Source of the DNA: Ornithodoros turicata
Taxonomy: Eukaryota; Arthropoda; Arachnida; Ixodida; Argasidae
Length of the DNA: 64,000 nt
NCBI RefSeq assembly: GCF_037126465.1
Contig: NC_088206.1
Coordinates: forward strand, 34,044,573 to 34,108,572
Direction of reading: 5' to 3'
How positions within the stretch are numbered: position 1 is the first letter of the stretch; every line of letters starts with the position of its first letter. Positions 44,871-55,175 of this stretch are shown piece by piece. Under the pieces are notes generated by a model. The model made no database searches. It was given only the letters and a program-made list of their open reading frames with translations, and was not told the DNA's origin. A program made the position numbers and the translations under genes.

Positions 44871-44980
44871 CCTGTTTTGTCCTCTTTTGTCTCTTTCTTT
44901 TTTTTTTAAGGAGTAGCAAGCCGGCACTTGCCTGGCTGACATCTCCATCGTGTGAATAAACATATACCCCCCCCCAAATC
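44870..44980 (+). other. 3' UTR of non-LTR copy C with conserved stem-loop
   Basis: A T-run is followed by GGAGTAGCAAGCC, a stem-loop at 44919-44937, GTGTGAATAAACATATA and a run of nine C; there is no poly(A). The same order occurs in copies B and D. Confidence 0.8.
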
Positions 44981-45052
44981 AACCAAATGCTCTTTTCATC
45001 GGAGCACCCAGAACCACCGAAAGCGATACTTGAAAGGACACGCTTCCCCTGT

Positions 45053-45650
45053 TTAACAGGGAAAAGAAGAAGGGTGAGCGGATCCTAAGTGTGCGGGAAT
45101 CCACTGTACAGCTCGAAGCAGAGTTAACGGGAACGCCAGTTCGACTGGCGGAGCTAAAGTCGGGGAGATAGCAACCCTAGCTGCTCTCTCAAGAAAAAAA
45201 GGGAAATTGTGTTTCGACAATCCCACTGTTGCTGCGGGAGTGTCCGCCTTGCCATGAGCTGTTGACTCGGCATTATCCTCAGTTATGGTTGTCATCGCGA
45301 TGTTTGTTTGTGTTTGCGGGGATTGTGTGAAGGTGTATGCCGGCTGATATCGCACGGATGCGCTGACTTTATCTCATTGATACACGCGAAGGTGGTCGCG
45401 TTCGCTCAGTGGGGCATTTTCAGATTTGTGATGAAACATATGAGCATGCACGGAGTCTAGTGGCAAATTTATTGGATATGGTGTCCGCCTTTGTGTGTTA
45501 AAGAAATAACAGCATCGCATCGACGTGATACCGGCCAGCATACACCTTTACATAGTCGCCTCAAACCCAAACAAGTGTCGCCATGATAGCCACAGTTGAC
45601 GGTAATGCCGAGTCCACAACGCATGCCAAGGCGGACACCATCGCAGCATA
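45053..45650. repeat. Inverted repeat of an unassigned sequence (arms about 140 bp)
   Basis: 45230-45370 read in reverse matches 45510-45650 (CGGCATACACCTT/CCAGCATACACCTTT; AATGCCGAGTC; AAGGCGGACAC). The minus-strand frame 45355-45053 is open for 100 codons; its C-terminal stretch also has a plus-strand relative near 47040-47140. I do not recognise the source element. Confidence 0.6.
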
Positions 45651-45652
45651 AT

Positions 45653-46148
45653 GGCGAATTCGGGTGGTCATTTCGTGTCAGCTTTTTCTTTTCTTTTTTT
45701 TTTTTGTCAGATCCCGAGCAGTCATGTTCGCTTGGTCGAAACAAAGCAATCTCGCGTGGCGCTTTCCGAGCGCACGGAATTTGCCAGCTAGCACTTTTTT
45801 CGCGCGTTCGCGTAACGATAGAGCAGCAGGTTGCCCAACTACATCCGGTGTTGTCAAATCCGCAATGGAGCGGTTACGAGTGCCCCAGTTAGCCCGCACG
45901 TCGAAGTTCACGTAATTTAGCAGACGACGAAACCCGAAGACGGGCGACCGCGATGCCCCTAGCTTGATCCAAGTGTGTCAACTCTGCCCTGATTCAAAAG
46001 GAATCAGGCGAGCCTGATTCTGATCCTAAAACTGCTATATCCCTGGCACTCACGTTCGGGTGGCAAGTGTCAAGTGATCCAGCTCGGGAGCCGACCTAGC
46101 AATTTGGCGCTAGGCCGTGACGCCATGAAATGACCACCCGAATTCGCC
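45653..46148. mobile_element. MITE with about 22-bp inverted ends (496 bp)
   Basis: GGCGAATTCGGGTGGTCATT at the left equals the complement of AATGACCACCCGAATTCGCC at the right end. There is no coding capacity and no unambiguous target duplication. It abuts the inverted repeat at 45053-45650. Confidence 0.75.
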
Positions 46149-47482
46149 GTAAGTAGGACAGTCGAAACATTATTTCCCTGTATTTCTTCTAAGCGCCCCT
46201 AGGGTGGCTCTCTTCCCGATTCGGCGGCCGAAATCGCGTTCCAGTTAACTCTGACTCGAACTGTACTTCCTGCAACTCACCAGAGAGGGTCACGTGACCC
46301 TAGCCATCACGTGGGTCCCTGGGTGCTGCTCATGCGGTGCTCGAAATGGTCTGTAACGTGATGTATGCGGTCCGCTGACTTCTACAGCTTATTTTGTTCC
46401 CGTGCTTAATAATTCTCCTTAGATATCTAGCATCGGGATCTCCGCGAGATGCGACTGATAATGATGAGAGCTGATGCACGGAATGTATATTAAAGAAACC
46501 TGAGCTTGGGTGGGTAGAAATGACACGAATCTCGGTGTGTGCAAATGAGCTCGCGTTCAAGAAATGATATGAACAGAGATATATTTCAAAAATGAATTTT
46601 ATTCGTATGCATGTTGCTGAAGGGAGGAGCACTATGTTCAGCAGCTCATGGAGGTCTGCGTCATGAGGCACCGAAAAAGAACATGGTGGGAGTGGTATAC
46701 GCTGTGGCTGGAAAATATAGCGGGACGGCGGAAAACACACAAACCTCAAGTGCCTTCTGAAAAGATTTACAGTTCAGAAGTTATGCTGGTTTCAGGCATT
46801 CATATGCTTGCAAGCTTTTTTTAGGGGCTGTTTCAGCTGTTTCAGCTGAACGTCTGAACTGTAGAAGGACGTCATTTTTGTAATTTTTTTCGGGACCTGT
46901 GCCGTGGGCGTTTTGTTACTGTTCGTTTCCCACTATGATGACCTACACAGTGCCTGGACTCCAGTCGCTCACATGGAAAATATCTCTCTATTCGGATCGG
47001 ATCCCTTCTTGAACGCGATAGACATCAATAATAGCTTTCCTTGGCAAACTTCACTTCTGAGTCAGTTGCAGGAAGTACATTGGATTCTCGCACACCCAGG
47101 AACCGCTCACCTCCTCCTGTCCTTGACAAACGGGGGGAAGCATGTCCTTTCAAGTATTCCGCTTTTGGTGGTATTGGGCGCTCGGGTGAAAAGAGCATTT
47201 GGGGGCATGGATCACTGCTACGCTAGTACGTAGATCAACCGAAAGCCCAGAACCTCCGAACTTTTTTTCGGATAATATGAGCGTTTGTTTGATTTGGGAA
47301 GTCGGTGGAAATGGGCATTTGGATGATATGAGGCCTAACCGAAAACCCTTTGTCCTTAAACTCTTTCAGCTTGGCAATAAAACCTCCCTTATCACAGGCG
47401 GCTGTGGGTCAGAAACCGGTTATTCCTGTAGACTGCATTCAGTGCGACAACCAAGCTGTCGACCATCTCCTGGCGAACAGCT
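46149..47482. other. Unassigned spacer, flanks the insertion site of the small LTR element
   Basis: Frames 46749-46330 (minus) and 46904-47233 (plus) have no recognised domain. The last 90 bases read in one plus frame as a Cys/His-containing peptide (VDCIQCDNQAVDHLLANS). It continues after the LTR element at 49871, so the insertion split an older, probably retroelement-derived, frame. Confidence 0.4.
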
Positions 47483-47806
47483 TGTGGGATCAATGCTCGC
47501 CATCCCATCACTCGGGGTCGTAGTCTCTCTGTCCAGTGTACGAGGGAGACACTCAACAAAGCCCAGCTTACCAGAAGACAGCAAGGTTTATTACATCTTA
47601 CCGACTGCCAGACCAACCGCTCAGCCTGAGGCCCCACGGCAAAACAGCCCCGGCAAAATGGATCCCTCCGCTTTTATTAAGTTCACCGGAGGCCCCACCT
47701 CCAATAGGAACCGGTGGCGCACCTTGCCACCACAGGTAAACAAGGTAAGCGAGATAAGTCCCACAGCGGGTGTCACATCCACGTGCCGGCGATAACGTCC
47801 CCCACA
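47483..47806 (-). repeat. 3' LTR of the ORF3-only element
   Basis: 324 bp; in element orientation it starts TGTGGGGGACG and ends TCCCACA. It lacks 15 bp (AATAACGTCAGCGCG) present near the end of the other LTR. Confidence 0.9.
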
Positions 47807-47823
47807 CTCCCCCCTCCTCAATC

Positions 47824-48399
47824 TCACAGGAGGAGATCATCTGCGTCCAGCATGATATCTTCCAGGTCTTCGGGAACCGGAGCTGGGGCTGCACCAGGTC
47901 GGTCGAGTGTAAGTGGGACAGTTGCTCTCAGGAGGTCGGGGCAATGACGTCGGAGCAGATCCAAGGCAGCAGCAGCGTTTGACTCCACTGAACTCGAAGC
48001 GGACCTCTGGGCCTCCGTGCGAGCATGGTGAAGATTTCCCCAACGGTGGGCGGTACGGTGAAGCTCAGGGACGCCACACAAAGGGCATAGGATACGTCTT
48101 TCCTCGTCCGTCATGGGCAGAAGAGGGTCAGCGGAGTGACGAATCTCCTGGGTCAGGCCTCGGAAGGGATGCGGGATCTGGTTCGGGTCCATTCCCCTCA
48201 AAGGTCTAGGTTGGGAACTCCAACGGGATCTCGACGCCCACGACACAGGGCGGCCGCTTTCGACGACAGTCCACGTGGCTACGGAATGCGATGCTCGTCG
48301 GGCAGCCGTGTTGACATCAGGAGCAGAAAACTGAATGCGCCTTCCACGAAGTTGACGGTGGGAGGAGCTGCGCTTCACTGCTTGGTGCCTCGGTGTCAT
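47824..48399 (-). CDS. ORF3 homologue, the only protein of the small LTR element
   Basis: 191 residues if started at the ATG at 48399 (MTPRHQAVK), which aligns with the start of the 20166 protein (MAPKQGAQK). An AG preceded by a T-rich run lies two bases upstream, as in the other element. Shared blocks: VATWTVV, RPVSWASR, WSSQPRPLRG, PFRGLT, then the finger CPLCGVPELHRTAH with a second His five residues on (same C-x2-C-x9-H-x5-H spacing), then an acidic C-terminus. The frame is intact although the element has lost gag and pol. Retention suggests the protein matters for the element's spread or acts in trans. Function unknown. Confidence 0.8.
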   Translation of the reverse strand: MTPRHQAVKRSSSHRQLRGRRIQFSAPDVNTAARRASHSVATWTVVESGRPVSWASRSRWSSQPRPLRGMDPNQIPHPFRGLTQEIRHSADPLLPMTDEERRILCPLCGVPELHRTAHRWGNLHHARTEAQRSASSSVESNAAAALDLLRRHCPDLLRATVPLTLDRPGAAPAPVPEDLEDIMLDADDLLL

Positions 48400-49514
48400 T
48401 CCTTTTAAAAACAATAAAACAGTGAAACAGTACAAATGGTCAGAAGGAATCTCCTGGCGGCTAGGGTCTGACTAAACCCCGAATGCATCGTGAGTAACCG
48501 TGAAGACGGGAAACGCACGGAAAAGACTAAGTCGGATGCGGTATGCACTAAAGACCGAGATAGTCAATGCCACTGAGCTACGTCTGCAAGGGCGTGAGCT
48601 ACAGCGTATGCAACCTGGTTCGAAATTGGAACTGGTGCAAATCTGCATGTTATAGCGGAAGCACGCAACTTGCGAAATCAAACGAAGGCACCGGCACGGC
48701 GCACCTGATTTCAATCTCGTCTGATATTTCCGAAGTCGCCTGATAAGGCAGGCTGCTGATCATGCAAGGCTGCGATCCATTCGTACAAAGTGCTTGCAAA
48801 GGCACATGCACGTAATGTCGCAGCAGCGCCTGCGTTTGCGCTGGCGATGCCAAACCTACGTCAAGGCACTTTCCCCCCGACGACGCCACACTTGACAAGC
48901 GCTCTGTCGCACGGTGGTAGCAGATCGGGGCACTGCAAGTGCGCAGTCAGCTCTACTTTTCACGGGTCTGAACCGTACACCTGCTGGGCGTCAACGGCGC
49001 TGCACCACGTGAAGTACACGCTAAGCTGTGTATCTCCCCTGCCCTGGGGGGCGGAGATTGGGGGCTGAAGCGGGTGATTAGGTCCGTGGCGGGAACTAGA
49101 AAACAAAAAGGACCGCAACCGAATTTAGCAGAAAATGAAAGCGTAAAAAAACCTACCCACGGCCACGCTCTCAAGGCAGGCTATTTGACGTAAAACACGC
49201 AAGGACAGAACGGATGAGGGCAAAAAGGGAGCACACCGGAAACCCGCGGTATAACTGCTACCCAACACCAACCCTCCGCGCCCATCCAATCAGCGTAAAT
49301 AACATTCAAAATAAGAACAGGCCGAAGGTATGACCCGTTATTAACACGCAGCAATTAGCGAAACGGGGAAAGGAAGCGCGCCGGAATTCCGAAGCGCTGC
49401 CGCTATCCAACCACCCCGTCATGCCAATCCAAACATCAAATGAGACCACCAGAAATACCCTTTAAACTTTTTGGAAACCTATTGGGTCTTCCTCGAAACC
49501 AGACAGACGAGCCG
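48400..49514. other. Leader of the ORF3-only element; no gene seen
   Basis: Between the primer-binding site and ORF3, neither strand shows gag- or pol-like frames. A donor-like GTGG|GTAGGTTTTTTT occurs on the minus strand near 49145-49160, comparable with TTTG|GTACGTTTTTTT in the autonomous element. Confidence 0.45.
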
Positions 49515-49527
49515 GTTGGGCGCCACT

Positions 49528-49866
49528 TGTGGGAATAACGTCAGCGCGATCAATGCTCGCCATCCCGTCACTCGGGGTCGTAGTCCCTCTGTCCAGTGTA
49601 CGAGGGAGACACTCAACAAAGCCCAGCTTACCAGAAGACAGCAAGGTTTATTACATCTTATCGATTGCCAGACCAACCGCTCAGCCTGAGCCCCCACGGC
49701 AAAACAGCCCCGGCAAAATGGATCCCTCCGCTTTTATTAAGTTCACCGGAGGCCCCACCTCCAATAGGAACCGGTGGCGCACCTTGCCACCACAGGTAAA
49801 CAAGGTAAGCGAGATAAGTCCCACAGCGGGTGTCACATCCACGTGCCGGCGATAACGTCCCCCACA
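49528..49866 (-). repeat. 5' LTR of the ORF3-only element
   Basis: 339 bp; contains the extra AATAACGTCAGCGCG block. Followed by AGCT and then TCAAAATGG. Confidence 0.9.
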
Positions 49867-50015
49867 AGCTTCAAAATGGCGCGCACCAGATAGCTGATAA
49901 GCGGGTTCTGCATGGATTCACGCTTTGTGGGGGGTGGAACGAGGACTATGACTTTAAAGTAGGCTCCACCCATGAGACGGCGAAAGATCAGAGAATGTCC
50001 AAACAGTCCCAATAA

Positions 50016-51275
50016 ATGGCCTTGGAGCACAGACATGCCCTAGAACACGACAGTCAATCAGAACAGAAGAGTCCAGTGGATAACTGCAAAGTGCCTCAGG
50101 ATGGGTTTCAAATAGTACGGTATAAGAAGAACCGTGCCGACGGCATCCCGGTCGTTTTTCGCTGTGAGAACCCTCTGGCCTCTTTCTGGGATGTGGACCC
50201 CAACCCCGTCGCGCGCGACATCCTGTCGGCAACACAAGAGACGGTGCTCCGTCACCGCATCAATAAACAGGGTACCCTCATTGTGCATGTGTCATCTGAA
50301 GAATCTGCGCGCCGTCTCGTGGCCCTCCGGTCACTTGCTGGAGTCGATGTTCTCCCATACATTCCTCAATCATACCTTCGCACCACGGGTTTGGCGTAAG
50401 TAGCCCTTGCGCCAGAAAACCTCTAACTACACACACACACACGCACCACGGGTAGAATAGTTGGTGTTCCATGCCAGTACTGCGATGCACAGCTCCTCGG
50501 TTTCTTCCGCGCCAGTGGCGTTATTGTGGTGAAGAGAGAAGTGGCCTATTCCCGGGAGAGCGACGGCTCGGCCAACGTTATCGTTAAGTCAAGTGTTCTT
50601 CTCACTTTTGAGCCTGGCCGCGTTCTCCCTGCCAAGCTACAACTTGGCTCCGCTTACTATCCAGTCTCGGAGTATATTGACCCCCCGGTTCAGTGCTTTA
50701 ACTGCCAGAAATACGGTCATTATGCCAGGAATTGCCGAGGCTCCCAGCGATGTAAAGTGTGTTCGGGACCGCATGATTTCAAACAATGTCTGGTCCGACG
50801 AGAGCCGAAGTGCGCCAACTGTGGTGGACATTATACCGCGACTTACCGTGCTTGTAGAGTTGCCAAGGCCGAGGTCGCTGCGAACCAACGACGTGTCCTG
50901 AGTGCAGCAACCTTACCTTCGCGGCGTCCTCCCCCTGGAGAAGCCCACTTCCCACAGCTTCCGTGTAGCGCCGAGCAGCCGACGCACCGTCCCCCGAGAC
51001 CGTTAAAGACCTTTGCATCTGCTGTCAAGACTCAAGAGCCAGCTGGAAAACCGGCGCCTCAAGACAGCCTCCCGCGATCACCTCAGGCGTCCCAAGCTCG
51101 ACCGGAGAAAGAGGATCACTTCTTTGGCGCAATAATCGCTATGATGTTCACTGCACTGTGCGCCGTTGTCCAACAAATACCTGCTTCGGGACATCTACCG
51201 GCTGTTCAAGCAGTACTAGCACTTGAGCCTCTTCTGCGTCAGCGTCATCTTCCCTCTCCACCTGTGAATGGCTAA
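50016..51275 (+). pseudogene. Non-LTR copy D ORF1 (Gag-like), interrupted by a 51-bp retro-insertion
   Basis: The ATG at 50016 opens a frame that is broken at 50391 and resumes after 50453. Removing the insertion and one target copy leaves the frame continuous. The N-terminal half has a nucleic-acid-binding-like fold region (GTLIVHVSSEESARRLVALR). Three zinc knuckles follow: CFNCQKYGHYARNC, CKVCSGPHDFKQC and CANCGGHYTATYRAC (about 50694-50870). A proline-rich tail and a hydrophobic C-terminus follow. It ends in ATGGCTAA, where its stop overlaps the ORF2 start. Same family as copy C but clearly diverged. Confidence 0.85.
50391..50441 (+). mobile_element. 51-bp 5'-truncated retrotransposon 3' end with target duplication
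   Basis: Starts TTGGCGTAAGTAGCCCTTGC, continues CGCCAGAAAACC and ends in (AC)n. It is flanked by 12-bp CGCACCACGGGT duplications (50379-50390, 50442-50453), the hallmark of target-primed insertion. The microsatellite tail is typical of tick SINE/non-LTR 3' ends. Confidence 0.85.
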
Positions 51276-54200
51276 TCACCCGCCACTTCCTCCAACAGCC
51301 CCTTATCGCCACACAACTATTTTTCAATGGAATGCTCGAAGTCTCCAGTCGAAGACGCCTGATTTTCGCCAGTTCACATGACCGGCACAAATTCCTCTTG
51401 CTCTGTGTCTCCGAATGCGGTATCACAGAAGATTTTCGGCTCTCGAATTACTTTACCTTCCTCTCTGAACCCCGAGGACGGACAAGTCGTGTCGCGCTGT
51501 TCGTCCGGTCTGACATTCCCGTAGTCCGCCGGACAGTGCGCACACAGGGTACTGGTGACTACGTGGCCTGCTCCGTTCATCTAGGCTCCCTTGACCTTGG
51601 TTGTCTCCCTTTACTTGCCCCCTGGTGTTCCCTACGACATTGCTGAATTGGACACACTTATTGCCAGCCTCCCGTCGCCGCTTGTGCCTTGTGGCGATTT
51701 CAACGCGCATAATGCCGTCTGGGGTAGCACACGCACCGACGCAAGAGGACAGCGCCTTGCGGACCTCTTCGCCGACAGAACTCTAAGTATATTAAACTAC
51801 GGTTCCCCAACATTTCTTCAAGCCACATACCTCTCCTCATGTCTTGATCTTACCGCTGTGTCAGCATCAGTGGCTCATCTTTTCACATGGGGAGTAGATG
51901 CCGACACCCTTGGAAGTGATCATTTGCCCGTTCTTATCGGCATCCGACGATCGCGTCAGCCGGCTACATCACGTTCCGTCAAGCGAACCAACTGGCAGCT
52001 CTATCAGGCCACGCTGGAGTCAGCTTCCTCAAACGATGCACTGGGAAACCAGCAGGATTATTCTCGTACTGTAGCAGGTGCTTCGCAGGCTGCTACTAAC
52101 TTCTCCCGTGTCCCGGTGTGCTCCTCTCCCGACGATGCTAAGTACGAGCGGCTTCGTGCTCTTCGTCGTCGCGCGGAACGCCGTGCCCGACGCACTGGTC
52201 ACGCTCCTGACCGCCTCGAAGCCCAGCGGGTTCAGAAAGCAATTGTATCTCAGCGGAATCCGTTCCGCTCCCTGTTTCTTTGTACATCACAGCCTGAACT
52301 ACAAATTGCCGAAGATTTTTGCGTAAGACTTACCACCAGCACCCTCAGCTCAGTAACGCCTGCAGTCCCAGTCCATGCGCCAAGTCATCCTGTCCTGGAC
52401 ACGCTCTTCTCCCTCTCTGAACTCGAAACAGCACTTGCAGCCGCTCCCCTGCACACCTCACCTGGGGCAGATCAGGTTACCTATGAGGCCCTTTGGCACC
52501 TTCCCCTATCGGGCCGCTTGCATCTCCTACGGCTTCTCAATGAGAGTTGGTGTACCGGACAAGTTCCAGAAAATTCGAAGACGGCCATGGTGGTTCCTAT
52601 ACCCAAACCGGGCCAATCGCCGCATCACATTGACTGTTTTCGTCCCATTGCCCTCACCAGCTGTATAGGGAAGACACTTGAACGCATGATTTTCACGCGT
52701 CTCAGCTGGTTCCTTGAGACTGCTGAGTATGTCCCTGAAGTGATGGCGGGATTCCGCCCGGCCCGATCAGCGCTGGACTGTGTCATCAACCTAGTCAGTC
52801 AGGTCCAACAAGCCAAAGCAGAGGGATTATTGACTGCCGCTGTGTTCCTCGACGTAAAGAAAGCCTACGACAGTGTTTACCATGCTGCCATCCTTAATGC
52901 TCTTACTGCGGCTCAAGTTGGCGGCTGCCCCCTGCGATGGATACCGCTTGATCGATTTTTCTTATTGGTTCACGTGGAGCGTTCATGAAAAAATAAAAAT
53001 AAGAAAGAGAAAAGTAAAAATAAATCGATCAATAAAAGAAAGAAAGAGAAACAACAAATAAAGCTGCAGTTCTAAGTGCCGTTATCCCAAGAAACATTTA
53101 TCTGTGTGCAATACTTCTTATCAGGCCGCTATCTCTTCGTGTGCACCGCTCGTGGTGACACCACCAAGCACCACGTGACCCGTGGGGTCCCGCAGGGCAG
53201 TGTCCTTAGCACCCTCTTCTTTAATACTATCATGGCTTCCTTTACCCAGTTGATCCCTGCTCATACATCTATCACAATATACGCCGACGACATCTGCATC
53301 TGGACTTCTGCAATCCGTCGAGATACGATCCAGCGCCGACTGCAAAGCTCTCTACATGGGATTATCACCTATCTTGCCTCCCGTGACCTAACAGTGTCGC
53401 CGGCGAAGCCTGTTGCGATGGCGTTCTCGCGCAAGTGCTTCCGTAGGTATCTGCCCTACCTTGACGGCTCCTTTCTGGCTACTTCAGGCCGATACCTAGG
53501 TGTTATACTTGATCGCGGCCTAACTTGGTCCCGCCATGTGAAGATGATTACCACAAAAGCGGCTGCCTCAGTTCACGTCCTCAGACGGATCGCTGGTGCG
53601 TCCTTGGGCACGTCCTGCACTGATCTTCATCGCGTCCATCAGGCCCTCGTGTTGGGGACACTACGCTACAGCCTCCCTATCATGCATGCCCTCAGCCAAA
53701 CACAGGAGCGCGAGCTCCTTAACATTCCAAGCCCGCGGCCTTCGCATTTGTCTGGGAGTACCACGAACATCAGAGACTTACGGCACTCTTGCTGAAGCAA
53801 TGAAGACTCCTGTCCCTCTTCTGCGGGATGCTAATACACTTCGAGTATATTCTCGCTATCTCACCAGTTACCCTCACCACTATCTTTGCCATATTGACGA
53901 CGAATGCCCTGACTCAGCTTTCGGCAAGACCATCGACCGCCTGAAGGATCATCTTCCTCCCTCCCCAAATACTCCCACATAAGCGCCAGCAATGTGGACC
54001 ATTGCGCGTCCTGATATCTGCTCCACCATCCCTGGTCTTCAGCGCAAGCGTGACACTCCCGCACCGGTACCCCTCCAACTCGCCCTCCATTGTTTGCACT
54101 CCACGTATCAGAATCATCGCCAGGTATACACGGACGGCTCAGTCACGGCAGACAGCTAGAGTGCTGCATTTTTTATCCCTGATAGTGACTTTCAGCAAGC

Positions 54201-54900
54201 CGTTGTCCTCCCATACCCAATGTCTTCTATGGAAGTGGAACTCCTCGGCATCCTCTCTGCTCTACAGCACCTGCTCGGTGTGCCGACTGCACAGTGGGTT
54301 GTTCTGACTGACAGCAAGGCTTCACTGGACTTGCTGCTCTCGTTTCGCCCCAGCACCAGATGCCCTCTCCACACGCTCATACTACAAGCTCTGACACAAC
54401 TTTCGGCAACTGGCCATTCTGTTGAGAGAGGCGGTACCCGAGACGGGGAGGGAGAGAGACGACACAACAAGAATTCGGGTACCGCCTCTCTCATCATGCA
54501 CCAGCTTGTCAGCGCCGTGTCACTTCTTTTGGCCATTCTGTGACGCTTCAATGGAATACGGGACACGTAGGCCTTCTGAGTAACACCCGCACTGACACAA
54601 TAGCAAGAGACGCAACATCTAACAGAGCTCTTCCTGCCACGCCTCTGCCCCTAGCGATCTCTGTCTGCCCCCTGCACATTCGTCGTCGGCGTTGTGTCCG
54701 TACCCAGCAGTTCCAACCGGACTCTACCTCATATCATCATTTCGTACGCCTGATTGACCCCATGCAGGACTTCACTATTGCCTACCGCTGCAATAGAGCT
54801 GAGGAATCACTCCTCCACCGCCTTCGAATGAATGTTGCACGGACACCCTTACTCCTGCATAAAATGCGCCAGACGAACTCCCCCGTTTGCACAACTTGTT
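51268..54900 (+). pseudogene. Non-LTR copy D ORF2 (endonuclease, RT, RNase H), broken
   Basis: The start ATG at 51268 overlaps the ORF1 stop by 8 nt. Endonuclease: FQWNARSL, VSECG, CGDFNAHNAVWGS and LGSDHLPVLI (51330-51960), with frame changes near 51365 and 51600. RT fingers and FLDVKKAYDSV lie in frame to 52930. About 110-120 bp of foreign A-rich sequence (52960-53075) replaces the next segment; RT resumes with GVPQGSVLS and YADDICIWTS (53185-53310). RNase H: VYTDGSV (54126), a stop near 54158, LTDSKASLD, then LQWNTGHVGL after a further insertion at 54423-54529. The C-terminal knuckle is lost: after CTTC near 54897 the frame runs into poly-T. Confidence 0.85.
54423..54529. mobile_element. 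107-bp insertion with 19-bp perfect inverted repeat and 12-bp duplication
   Basis: TGAGAGAGGCGGTACCCGA (54423-54441) is exactly complementary to 54475-54493. The whole insertion is flanked by TGGCCATTCTGT (54411-54422, 54530-54541). It lies within the RNase H region of copy D. The right inverted repeat lies 36 bp inside the duplication, so this is not a simple MITE. Confidence 0.8.
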
Positions 54901-55175
54901 GTTTCTTTTTTTTTTCGTTTCTTTCTTTTTGTTTCTTTCTTTTCTGTTTCTTTTTTCGTTTTATTTCCTTTTTCCCTTTCTTTCTTTGGCTTTTTTTTTT
55001 CGTTTTCTTTCTTGCCGCCTTCTTTCCTTTTTTCGTTTTCTTCCTATATTTTCGTCCTCTTTCCTTTTCCGTTCCTCGGTACGAAAGGAATAGCAAGTCG
55101 GCCTTTGCCTGACTAACCTTTCCTTGATTTTTTTTCTCAATAAAGATATTCATCCCCTCCCCCTAGAACAATGGC
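54900..55175 (+). other. T-rich tract and 3' UTR of non-LTR copy D
   Basis: About 190 bp of T/TTTC repeats are followed by GGAATAGCAAGTC, a stem-loop at 55096-55114, CTAACCTTTCC, CAATAAAGATATTCATCCCC. Same order as copies B and C. Confidence 0.8.

Larger units (their letters stand above)
47483..49866 (-). mobile_element. Non-autonomous LTR retrotransposon carrying only ORF3 (2,384 bp)
   Basis: Direct LTRs lie at 47483-47806 and 49528-49866, with AGCT duplications at 47479-47482 and 49867-49870. In minus orientation it has a primer-binding site TGGCGCCCAAC (49515-49525), a leader of about 1.1 kb, ORF3 (48399-47824) and a polypurine tract GGAGGGGGGAG just before the 3' LTR. Gag, protease, RT and integrase are absent. 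The LTRs differ by a 15-bp indel and several substitutions, so the insertion is older than the 19335-25535 element. Mobilisation in trans by a related autonomous element is inferred. Confidence 0.9.

Noticed and set aside
54782..55153. Lys-rich ORF on the minus strand
   Set aside because: Translation of the complement of a poly-T/TTTC tract.
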